Source: Synanceia verrucosa
Taxonomy: Eukaryota; Chordata; Actinopteri; Perciformes; Synanceiidae
DNA: 64,000 bases
Direction of reading: 5' to 3'
NCBI GenBank assembly: GCA_029721515.1
Contig: CM056556.1
Span: forward strand, 12,172,098 to 12,236,097
Position 1 is the first letter of the stretch. Each line of letters begins with the position of its first letter. The notes beneath the pieces are model-generated. The model was given only the letters and a program-made list of their open reading frames with translations. It made no database searches and was not told the origin of the DNA. Positions 49,701-60,438 of this stretch are shown here, one piece after another. Made by a program: the position numbers and the translations under genes.

Positions 49701-52700
49701 CCTAAGGACCGTTATGCAACTGCAACGCAGCTGCAGGCCTGTTTACGAGAAGTGAGGGGTACTAGGGTTTCCAGACAAACCATTCAACTCCACCGCTTTG
49801 GCTTGAATGCCAGACGACCGATGCAGGTGACTTCACTGACACCAAGACATCACCGTGACCGTTTGCAGTGGGCACAAGACCATGTGACCTGGACAATGCA
49901 GCAGTGGTGTACTGTCCTGTTCACTGATGAGTGTCACCTTGCACAGAAAAGATGTTCGTCGGCGTCGCTGGAGAAGGCAAGGTGAGCGATACATCGAGGT
50001 CAACATGGTCCCCAGGGTTCACTCTGGTGGAGGAGGTGCAACAGTCTGGGCAGGCATCACCAGTCAGTGCTTGGTGATTGCAGATGGTTCAGTCGCTGCA
50101 CGTTCTTACTTCAGAGACGTCATAGAACCATCATCATCATCCCCCAATTCCACCGGCACATCCCAACTTTCTGTTCATGGATGATAATGCTCCACCACAT
50201 GGTGCCAGAATTGTCACAGCTCGACATCAGAAAGTCGGAGTGCCTCATACGGTATTGCCAGCAATGTGCTCTGACCTGAACCCCATAGAGCAGGTCTGAG
50301 ACCAGCTGAAGCAGCGACTGGATGCTCGTGGCCCACCCCCACCTGACCTGGCAGAACTGTGTGTAGCACTTTTGGAAGAGTGGAGCGCATTTCTTCAGAG
50401 CATCATCATGAGGCTGGTGAGGAGCAGGAGACGTTGCTGTCAAGCTATCATTGTGGCAAATGGTGGAAACACCCACAACTGACTTTGTCAGTTTTGGTTA
50501 TTTGGGGCTATCTTTGCTATTGTCTAAATTTTTGGGGTAACAAATATTGAACTAATGAAAATGGTGTGGGCGGCACTGTGGTTAGCACTGTTGCCTCACA
50601 GCAAGAAGGTACCGGGTTCAAATCTGTGTGGAGTTAACATGTTCTCCCCGTGTCTGCGTGGGTTCTCTCCGGGTACTCTGGCTTCCTCCCACCATCCAAA
50701 AACATGCATGGGGATTAGGTTAATTGGCTAATTTAAAATGACCGTAGGTGTGAATGTGAGTGTGAGTGGTTGTCTGTCTCTATGTGCCCTGCGATGAGGT
50801 GGCGACTTGTCCAGGGTGTACCCTGCCTTCAGCCCTAAGACAGCTGGGATAGGCTCCTGCCCCCCCGCAACCCTATGTGAGGATAAGCGGTAGATAATGG
50901 ATGGATGGATGAAAATGGTGTTTGTTCTCATTCATTAATAGTAATGTCAAAGGGAACTATTACTTACATCATATTCAGACTAAATAGGAAACGTACTCAA
51001 GTAAATTACAATATCCCTAACTTACTGTGAGTAGTGTACTTGAGAGATTCTGTCTCTACCTTTGGCAGTTTCTGGATCCAGAACTTCTTTGTGGATTTCT
51101 GTCGCTTTTTGCACTTATGGCAATAGTAGAGCTCCGTTTCATCAAGTTCTTCCAGGTCAGTGAAGCTACGCAAGCAGTCTTAAAAAAAGAAAATGTTTTC
51201 AATAATATCAGCAGTACAAAATTACAAACTAATACTGCTAAAAAAAACTTTCTGATGAGAATTTACCTTTGACACTGGGAAACTTACTATTTAAGGTGCA
51301 GGTGGGCCCTGGCTCCTGGTCCTTGCTTCTCTTCTGTCTGAACTGGCTAGGAATGTCTAGAGACAGATCTAAGCAAAAAAATAATGAACATAAATTGCAT
51401 CATCAGAGCACTTTAATTGTATGTCTATAAGTAACTGTGTGAACATGAAATTGATTTCTTGATTGATTTGCTGTATGTGGCTATTAGTTAACAAAAGTTG
51501 TTGTCTTACCAAGAAATGGATCAAACTTCCGGGATTCTGTTCCACATATCAGGCAGTTGACTTCATTCTGAAGTATGCCCCCAAAATTGGATGTGACAAC
51601 ACTGGCCGTCCCATTTCTGTAAAGAACCAAAAAGCAAAAGCACATTTTCATCTTCTGGTGTTCAAGCAATGTGGCATTTAATAAGCATAAGAACTCTATC
51701 GATATCAAATCAACTGAAAAACAGGAGACACACATGAAACATAACAGTAAGTTTGTATGGACTTACATGCAGCATTTGCCCTCTACAGTGGACAGTCTGT
51801 CCCCATCCTGAGGTGACACAGGATGAGACGCTCCGTTGCGACTGTACTGCAGCTCCCTGTGGAGGTGGTCCAGCAGGTAACGCATGAACTCATGAGCGTC
51901 CTGCTGCTGATAGCCCCTGGACACCAAGACACAGCTATAAATTACATTACTGCAATAACTCACAACAGAACATTCCAGTCCGTCATGCATCATTGATAAT
52001 ATCTCAACTATAATCAGCTTTAAACAAATTTACAGAAAACAGAACTGAAAAATAAATGGTTTACTGCTCAGCAAGTACGCTGACATACCTGAAACTTGGC
52101 ATGATTTTCCATATAGCGTAAAATAAGGAGTCTGGACTGAAGGCCGTCTGGCTTCCTTGCCACAGGGAACAAAGGGTTTTCCTGAATTCCTCCACCAAAG
52201 ACCTGTTAAACATAAAGCAACCCTGTCACCCTGCTGCATGACCAAAACCTGGGACAATCAACACCTAAAGCCTGTCTAATACAAACACTTTACAGAAGAC
52301 ACTAAGACGTTTCAATGCTTGACACTGTTAGAATCCTCCGAAGAAAGGATCATCTTCCATGATCACCCACAAGTAACAGATTTGTCAGATTAATACTTGC
52401 TGAAAATAACTGTTCAATCAATTCACTCGGCCTATAAATCCTCCCTCCCGCAGAAGAGGACCTTACACACTGTTGTCCCCTTGGCTTCGGGTGTGGTACA
52501 TCCTTCTTCCTGCCGTCTTACCACTGCGTAGAGCAACAGCAGGCAGCTCCTTGAAATAGCAACTGAACTGCTCGATGTTGCTGTCAAAGAAACACATTTT
52601 GTTAAAACGTGCAAAATTGTGATTGCAAAATTAGATTCTAACACCATACAAAAAAGGTATGGATGCCTGTAAAATAGGAAACATATTCTTTGGTTCAAAA

Positions 52701-54817
52701 ATCTATGGATATGGCAGTAATAAAACATGATAAAATGTATACACAGTACAGAGAACAACATGTGTGCTGAGAAATCTGTCCTTTGACTGAGTCTTGTTTG
52801 TACTGTGTTATTCCCCTGATTGTGCCCCAGACTGTATTAATAAAGGCTGACTGGTCGAGAGGCCCTGGGTCTACAGGGGCAAAGCTACTGAACCATGCCG
52901 CAAACCCAGTTTACCACCCACACTTAATCTTCAGTGAAGAGCCTTCCTTACCTGAGGGACTGCAGAATGGCATTCATGAAGCACGTGTTGCCTAAGTTCC
53001 TCAGGCCTGTAGCACCTAAAGCCGCTGCATCCTGACAGAGACAAGTGAAATGTATTAAAATGTACACAGTATATACATTTTTAAAAATGCCTTAGGGAAA
53101 AAAAAGACTAAAAAGCAAGTTTTAAGGCAGCATTCTGTGAAAAAAAAAACATTTTGCAGTGAGACTGAGCCATCTTACAGTTATTTTTCTGCCAGAATAC
53201 AACTGTGAAGTGGTCCAAAACTTACAGATGCTTCTTACAAAATAAATCAATCATAAGGGTTTCAGCCACTTACATTGTCTTTCATCAGCTTGTTGTCTGG
53301 AGCTGGGCTTTCCTGAAGTTTTCTTTTCCTCTGTCTGTCACCCATCAGAGCTGGGCTGTAAGACGGGAACACATTTATCTGGACAATGATCATGAATTGA
53401 GCATATTTTGGGTGAATGTTTCTGATTAGGCTTATTATTTTGTTGAATACATCCTGGCTTTTGCAGTTAATCCCCATCAAACTGTCAAAACTAGTGATAC
53501 ACTTTAATTAGGTGTTCACATAATTTAAGTGTTATGATGACGGAGTAAATAGACAAAATATTATTTGATAAAATGTACACTTACTTTTCTAAACTCTGAA
53601 GATGTTCCCTCACCTTCTGCACCTGCCCGTGTTTGTTGTCATTGACAACAAATTCATCACATCTATAACTATAAAAGCCACATTAGTCAAGAGAAATATA
53701 TATATAGAGATATCGATAGAAACACATATCATACATATTAGATATGAAGAAAACTCACCAAAATACGCTGTAGTTGCTGCAGTCCATGCACACAGAATGA
53801 GGGGATTTCTCTTTCTCCTGTTTCTCGCCCTTCTTTTGACTAATGCCAATAACTTGACTGTCTTCGAAATGTTTCTTTGCATGTCCATTGACATATCTAC
53901 ATATATAGAGGTAACTTTATAGCAAACACAATATGGAACATCCAGAAATGAAACTAATATTTAACTTATGTGTACAAATTTGAAAAAGAATTTGCTCCCA
54001 AAAATAGATGTCTAAATTTATTGTGGATTGTAAACTTATTTGCAACAGAAATCAATTTTTTGAAGCTCAGATTACATTAGAATGTTATATCCAGACCACA
54101 ACTAACTGGAAACAACCTATTTCCTTGTCTGATAAGACTAGAAGAGTGTTAAATGATTCTGGAAACACTTTCAAAACAGTTTCAAGTCTTGTTAAATGGT
54201 CGAGGATGGTCACTGATTAAAACAGATGTTGAGTGCTGTGACTGGGATCAGCCAGGCCTAGCCTTACTTTAGCCAACTATATGTAACTAACATTTTGTTA
54301 ACATCTGAGCCTTGTTCATAGCCAAACAAATCTCAGTGACTTTACATGGTTGTATAAGCTGCCAATGTTGGTCAACAACTTCCTAAACTTACCTTCCACA
54401 ATGGACCATCAGACAGGTAAGGCATATCCATGGGCTTTTATTAGACCTGCACACTGTGGACAAAATGCTTCAATTAAGAAATGTCCAGTTTAATAAGCCT
54501 GTGTATTGCTGTGAGTTTCTTTGTGAAAGAACCACCACTGTCTATTGTGATGTGCTCTTATCATAGCTGTTGTGTTGACTTATAGCTAGTAACATTATGT
54601 ATCTCACATTGACTGAAACAAGGCTGGTGTCTATATAATAACGCAAGCACCTGCAGTTTATGTATCCAATGGCCACGACTTTTAGTACCGATCGTTAGAT
54701 GAAAGGATGACAAACATTTCTCTTACCGTTGCAGCACCAGGAGGACGGAGAGCCGTGAGGGAACCTGGAGGCATCGATAGGACAGCTAACGTAGGAGTTC
54801 AGATGAGGGCACTCCAT
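46727..54817 (-). CDS. usp3: USP3, ubiquitin-specific protease 3 (15 coding exons)
   Basis: USP3 removes ubiquitin from histones H2A and H2B in chromatin and acts in S phase and the DNA damage response. Coding exons: 54817-54727, 54453-54393, 53896-53759, 53668-53585, 53355-53274, 53031-52952, 52580-52467, 52202-52089, 51916-51767, 51616-51510, 51368-51288, 51178-51060, 49152-49039, 47775-47708 and 47168-46727. Phases agree throughout and give 614 residues; human has 520. Residues 1-110 are the UBP zinc finger (MECPHLNSYV, SSWCCNVCRSNKSPWICL). The catalytic Cys box GLRNLGNTCFMNAILQSLS has Cys169; the His box is GSGHYTAY (His473), followed by FNDS (Asp489). A zinc-ribbon pair (CLICGTESRKF, CHKCKK) is present. 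After AKAYILFYVE the protein continues about 103 residues that human lacks. A dead transposon and a SINE lie in the 51059-49153 intron. Confidence 0.96.
49564..50480 (+). pseudogene. Tc1-like transposase pseudogene
   Basis: Coding remnant of the transposon above. It is in at least three frames. The order helix-turn-helix, D, D, E and C-terminal RSRRRCCQAIIVANGG is that of Tc1-family transposases. In-frame stops and shifts rule out function. Confidence 0.85.
50568..50908 (+). mobile_element. tRNA-derived SINE, full length, with target-site duplication
   Basis: The head carries a tRNA-like A box (GTGGTTAGCACTGTTGCC) and a B box (GGGTTCAAATC). The body is CTGTGTGGAG, TTCTCCCCGTGTCTGCG and AGCTGGGATAGGC, and the tail is GGAT units. 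A 13-base duplication, ATGAAAATGGTGT, flanks it at 50555-50567 and 50909-50921. It interrupts the end of the Tc1-like relic, so it is the younger insertion. Confidence 0.92.
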
Positions 54818-56548
54818 CAGCTCTCAGCAATGTGTAAATCAGCTGATGCTACCTCAAACTGCCACATCAACGGTACCAGGAACAAGGCAGCTAACAATAG
54901 TTAGCCAATTAACCTGTACCAGCTAGCTAACGTTAGCTGACCAACTACTTCAGCTCACGAGCGCACGTTTTCCTGTCTTTGCCCTCGCTAACTCGTTTGG
55001 TAGCTGCTAGATTTCTGGCATAATTTCAGGGTACAGCAGTTAACAGACATTAAAGGTAATTTCGTTTCCACTCTGGCATATTATAAGTTAAAAACAGAAA
55101 CGTTGGCTTTGGTGGATAAGGTACTAGGTGACTGCTGGCGTTGGCCACAAACAAATGGAAATACCTTGAGGAAGTGACGTGGTGTCTGCCGGCTACCATG
55201 GAAAACAAAGATGAAAAGCTTCTGGGAGGTACGCATCACTGTTTCTAGTCTCCGGTCCACTTAAAGATAGTGCAGGTCCTTCATAAATGCTGACATTTGT
55301 AAGTTAGAATCTTTAAACTAATAAACCATATTGTGAGACTTAATTTGTGTCGTTACCACGCACGCATGCGCATAGCAGCCACTGTCTGGCTCAGGGTGGA
55401 TTGCTGTTTGATAGGCTGAGGAGTTAAACAAAGACTTTTATTTTCATAAGTGAGTCTGAGAGTAATTTTAATCGTTGAAAATCTAATCCATTTTGATGAC
55501 AATACACTATTTTTTAAAATAATAAACTAGTATATCGTTACATGTAATAGAGTTACGTTCATAGACTTCAAAATAAATGTAGGACTGGTTGCAGTTAGTA
55601 AGTTACTGATAAAAAATATGTCATTTAATTACATTTACTGGTCTAATTTTTGGTGATTACAAAAGTGTTACATCAGACTATAATATTTTTGATAAACTTA
55701 AATAGGCTATAGCATCTTAATTCGTTTAAAGAATACTTCTCAGTTTTATTGCCCACTTTATACCGTTTCTTTGAAAAGTAAGTTACATTAGTTTGATGAA
55801 TAATTTAAAAATTGCATGATTTATTATAGAGTAACTAGTGAGCTGTAGTTTATTATTTCAAATGTAACTGTAACCTTCCCAGCACAAATATTAGGCTAAA
55901 TATAATTCTCATTTTCCCAGGCATTAGATAGGATTTCAACCTTGGCAAAGAAGTGACATGTTTCTTCACTCAAAGACAAATCCTTTATAGACTGCCTGCA
56001 ATCTTTTAATCATCAACTTATTGATGATAATCAAATGCTTAATGGATATTTACACCACCTATGCTGAAAAAAGAAAAGCAAAAAAGATCCATGACACAGC
56101 CACACTTTTTAAGTGAGAAAATGTAAACGTTGCTATTAACACTTATGTTGAGAGTTTACAGCCTAAAACAAAAGATGCATGAAAACATAATAAAAAAAAA
56201 AGTGTGCAGAAGAAAGCTTCATTTCACAAAAACATATGTGTGTTTGGTTTAGAATTAGCCCTTGCCTTAAGAAGACTTCAGACAGTTATAACAGCAAGTC
56301 TCTGAGCCAGCTGATGATGCAGATATATTTTGGAAACATTGAAATGATTATGACCACATCGTTAAAAGCATTTCAGGTAATTGTGCACAAACAGATGAGT
56401 GTCTGCACTTGGAATGATGCAGTTCATACTCCTGCATCCTGTTTGTACTTGAGTATTTGTCATAAAATAACACTGACTTGCAAATGTTTTGATGATGAGT
56501 GTGTTTTTTTAGGGTAGCACTTAACAATTTGATCAATAAATTTTGTGA
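54818..56548. other. usp3 upstream region
   Basis: The first 250 bases hold likely usp3 leader and promoter (TAGCTAACGTTAGCTGACC, GACGTGG near 55176). A GC-rich CACGCACGCATGCGC stretch lies near 55360. The rest is AT-rich, with no recognised exon. Confidence 0.4.
55198..55228 (+). other. Possible divergent first exon opposite usp3
   Basis: A strong Kozak context (ACCATGG) opens MENKDEKLLG, followed by the splice-donor-like GAGGTACGC at 55226-55234. It lies 380 bases upstream of the usp3 start on the other strand. No downstream coding exon on the plus strand could be recognised before ca12. It may be chance, or a divergent non-coding transcript from the usp3 promoter. Confidence 0.2.
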
Positions 56549-56559
56549 TATATATATAC

Positions 56560-56618
<59 letters not shown>
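56549..56618. repeat. TA microsatellite
   Basis: About 34 TA units with one CG interruption near the left end. It lies about 300 bases beyond the stop codon of the Kunitz gene, in its 3' flank. Confidence 0.95.
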
Positions 56619-56619
<1 letters not shown>

Positions 56620-56917
56620 CAATTGACTAGCTAGAAATTACTTCAGAGATCAATTAAACTATTGAAATATTTGATTAATCGATTAATTGACTAATAGTTT
56701 AGCTATGGTTTCTTTTGATTAAAGCAGAAACATCACATTACATGTTGTAGGTGAAACAAAATAGAAAATTGAACAAAATTGTAATGCTATTACAAATATC
56801 AGTAAAAAAAATCTAAATTCAACTTAAATGTATTCAGTTGATATGTTTGGAATCAAGATTGGTGGAGCTGTATTACAAAACCAATCTGATAAAAACACAT
56901 AGTGGTGACATCATTTT

Positions 56918-59599
56918 CTACGCCATTTCAATGCCCTTGTCCTGAAGAGGTAAGCCAGCCTGGGGTTCCTTACTTTTCCCTGGTGCCTTCTTCTTGGAGC
57001 TCTTTTTCCTACAACAACGTACAATACATATTATAATAAGTCCAATTACAACATCAGTAGTCATCAGTAAGAAATGCTTTTTATTTGTAGTCCATCATCA
57101 TTTTTTATGTAAAACTAAACTGATATTCTTACTTTGACTGAACGGTCAAGACGATCACAGTTATTAAGATGGCAGCAACGATGACAGCAAGCAGAACTCC
57201 ACAGATGATTGCTGTTATAGAGGCCAACAGAGCAACAGATGTGTAGAGTCAATACTAACGTTCAAACAAAAGTATATGACGACATTTTAATACATTCAAC
57301 TAAAACAGGGAGAGTTCATACTGACCAATGGGAGTGTCTGGCTCGTCCTCCTCATCTTCCTCACCATCGTCTTAGAATCCAAAAAAATGACATCAACATG
57401 ATTAAAAAAAAGAAAATATCACAGTATCGTAGCTTAAACGTGTCATTACAGACTTGAAGCATTTACTGGCATATTATTGTATTAAAATGTTCAATTATTA
57501 AAGAGTTGTGCTCACCGTGGATGCCAGCACAGGTGGCATTGCAGCTGCCTTGGTCGAAAAATCTATTTCCGTTTCCGATGCATCCAGACCAAAGGAATTT
57601 TTTGCATTTGTGATGAATAGAATCGTAGTAGTATCTCAAAAACTGACCACTGCATTCACCTATGGCCTTTCTAAAGTGGCAAGCTTGGGACTCTGTGAAG
57701 AGAAAACACCATCCTCATTAGATGGCAGTGGTTATAGCTCTTTTTTGAAAACACACAAAAATATTATTGATTATGTTGAAACTGCTCAGCTATTGATAGA
57801 GCAAAGTATGCAATTGTAAAGGTGTATTTATTCATGTTTTCATCTATTATGAGTAGTCCTGCTCTTTCACCACTTGGTGGTGTACTGCTAACATCATGTC
57901 ATGCTGACACATGTCTCATGCAGCCTCTGAAGAAATAAAAGTAAAAAAGGTGAGAAACGTGAAAAATCAAAGCAATGTAGATTTAACAATCATATAATGG
58001 ACTAGCTCCTCTTCAGTTGTAATAATAATGTCCCCCCTCCCCTCTCTCTCTCTTTCACTCTCTCTTGGTTGTAATCAGGGACTGGATGATGATGGTAGTG
58101 TTTCCTTTCATAGTCCTTTAGGCCATAAAACACCTCATCAGTTCATGTTTCAAAGTCCGCAGACAACAGCCAAGAAGAAAGAAAGTTGTCACACATTTTA
58201 CACATTCACAAAAGAATTAGTGATGAATCAAGATGAGTTGTTACACTGATATTCTTTCACTAATAACATTTAAAAGCAACTCACCATCCATGGGGTAGAT
58301 TTTGTCTACATTGACGGAGCAGTTTCTGATGCACTCTCTTTCATTGTAAAAACGGTTGGCATTTCCTCCTTCGCCTTTGTATAGGAAAGGACTGCACTGA
58401 TCCTTGATGGGGTCATAATACAAAGCAAAGGTAAAGCTTGAGCCTTCACCTTCATCATGTGGCAATTGACAGAAAGCTGTTGGGTGATAAAAAATATATA
58501 TTATTAGTTAGATACATTGAGTTGCAAAAGGAGATGCTCTGATTCCATTACAGTATTGTGGTCAGACGACTGGCCACAGAGTAAGCTGGTAAGATGATCA
58601 GTGCACAGTTACTCTATGATGTGTTTCAGAGGAAATCATCAGCACAAAACTAATGTTTAACTAACCTCATCACCAGATACCCACTCCCTCTTTTTATGAC
58701 AGCAATAAAAAGTGTCATTTATGGTACATTTTCAGTCCTTCTGCCCTTCATAGATTTCACAGAAGGCAGGTGGTTTCAAACGGTTCTTTTCAGATCGGAC
58801 AGTTAAATAGAAAATACTGTGGGTTGAGACTAACTAAGAAACTAGCTGGCTATTTCTGGACGCACAGAAAGTTGCAGGTTTACAAAGTTTGATCTCATCA
58901 TGCTCAGACTCAGACAGAAATGAGCTCAGTTTGTAAAAGTTTTGAATTACAGAGGAAGGAACTGTCAGGTCAGCTTAGCACAAACCATTAGCAATGAGTA
59001 AATAAAATTACCAGGAGAGTACATGAACAGTAAATACCATTTATTTTTTGTTACCAGCTAAAGGTAATCATTGCTGTCTTCAGTTGCAAGTTACAACATG
59101 ATCGTAAAAAGGAAAAATACAATTATATCCTGCTGAGATAGAGTCTAGACTTAAAAAAATGCACTGAAACAATGTTTTCAATCAAGTCTAGTGATCACTT
59201 ATATACTATGAATCAATGTGGTTCATTTAGTCTTCTGCCAATGTAACCGCCATGTTTCTCTGAAAGGACTGAAGGTGAAACAGTTTCAATGAAACTGAAT
59301 TATTACATTTAAACAAAAAACATTAACAATTATATAAAAGATCTGTGAAACCACATTTTCAGTTATGTTATATTTTTGAAATCAGAAATACACAAGGCTA
59401 ACACATAATGTTTCACTAAAGATAAGTGATACTATTTTAGTAGCCTGGCCTATTCTGAAAAGAAAACCTCTGGTCCGTAAGCAGGTCTTTGGTTACTGTT
59501 CTTAAATAAAGAAGAAAACAGTTCATTGTTACCTGGAGGATTTGAATGGCTGATGCAAAATGCAGCAAATGCAACGCCCAAAAACAACAGGTGCTTCAT
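56918..59599 (-). CDS. Type I membrane protein with two Kunitz domains, SPINT2-like (6 exons)
   Basis: Coding exons are 59599-59533, 58476-58285, 57692-57516, 57370-57326, 57211-57133 and 57008-56918; GT-AG borders and phases fit, giving 216 residues. Order: signal peptide (MKHLLFLGVAFAAFCISHS), Kunitz domain 1 (Cys25-Cys75), Kunitz domain 2 (Cys91-Cys141), acidic stalk (DDGEEDEEDEPD), one membrane segment (about 162-184) and a Lys-rich cytoplasmic tail. This is the plan of HAI-2/SPINT2, a membrane inhibitor of serine proteases. Domain 1 has Gly34 and Glu58 where the Cys14-Cys38 pair of BPTI should be. Domain 2 keeps all six cysteines but has Ser101 at P1 instead of Lys/Arg. Trypsin-like inhibition is therefore doubtful. 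A teleost-specific Kunitz gene rather than true spint2 is likely, so no symbol is given. Confidence 0.85.
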
Positions 59600-59727
59600 C
59601 TTGCTGCTTGTCTTTGTGCTGTTTGTCCTGGAGTGAGTGAGGGTTGTAAACTAGAGTGGGTTGTTATTACTGACCTTTGGACTGCATAAGTTAATGGCAG
59701 GGATAGCCAACTTCCTCTTTTTTATGA

Positions 59728-59736
59728 CCTTATATA
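59728..59736 (-). promoter_or_regulatory. TATA box of the Kunitz gene
   Basis: The minus strand reads TATATAAGG about 130 bases before the start codon, which implies transcription start near 59700 and a leader of about 100 bases. It is the only good TATA match in the upstream few hundred bases. Confidence 0.55.
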
Positions 59737-60291
59737 CAGTATAGGTAAGTGGTAACCAGGTGTAACTAGGTCCAATATGCATTAGCATGTGATAATAGAG
59801 TTAGTGTTGGATGTTATTTCTGAAATATTCAGGCACCAGTTAGACATGCTGCAAACAGGCACATATGGTATGGAACAGGTCGAGACCTTATGCGTCAAAA
59901 TTGTGATTATGGTTTAGGTTAAATTCTCCTGTCATAAGACTTACTTATCCTCTGATTTTTATTTAAGTGTTTGACTTACAAGGTCAGCATTCCAATTTCA
60001 CATTTCACCTTTAACAGCGTCACAGATTGTGTTATGAAATCCATGCATCTCCAGCACACTATAGTATTCCAGCACACAAACAGGTATGTTGTAGTCCAGG
60101 TGTGTCTTGCATCTACACTTCATCTCAGAGCATCACACAGTCTACAGGGGTCGCTCAGTTCTGGGCTCAGCATCCTTTACGGCCGGCAGCTCGACCCCTA
60201 AATGAGTGGTTTCGCTTGGATGCGGTCTTCGCAGTGAGGCTGTCTCTCTCCGGTGAACCGGTGATTGTGGAGGCTGGTTTTGTTGTTGCTC

Positions 60292-60342
60292 TGACGTCAG
60301 CATGAGCTACAATGGAGCTGACAACATGAGAAGGATATAAAA
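60292..60342 (+). promoter_or_regulatory. ca12 core promoter: CRE and TATA box
   Basis: A perfect palindromic CRE, TGACGTCA, lies at 60292-60299, and TATAAAA lies at 60336-60342. The start site would be near 60366, leaving a leader of about 70 bases before the ATG at 60439. Control by CREB/ATF factors is an inference from the motif. Confidence 0.65.
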
Positions 60343-60438
60343 GCCGGTTTGAAGGCTGGCGCTCTGCTGCTCCAAGCTCCTGCACCGGGTTCACTTATCA
60401 TCAGTCTACCGCACCAAGGGAGGGCTGAGGACACCAAC

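Larger units (their letters stand above)
49300..50960 (+). mobile_element. Degraded Tc1-like transposon in a usp3 intron
   Basis: The plus strand, antisense to usp3, encodes broken pieces of a Tc1-type DDE transposase. Readable parts are a helix-turn-helix region (ARRPMQVTSLTPRHHRDRL), then LFTDECHL (first catalytic Asp, near 49920), FMDDNAPPHGARI (second Asp, near 50180) and SDLNPIEQV (catalytic Glu, near 50280). The usual Trp after NPIE.. is a TGA stop, and several frameshifts separate the blocks, so it is inactive. The coding relic spans about 49440-50480. The outer limits are approximate, because I could not fix the terminal repeats. Confidence 0.85.
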
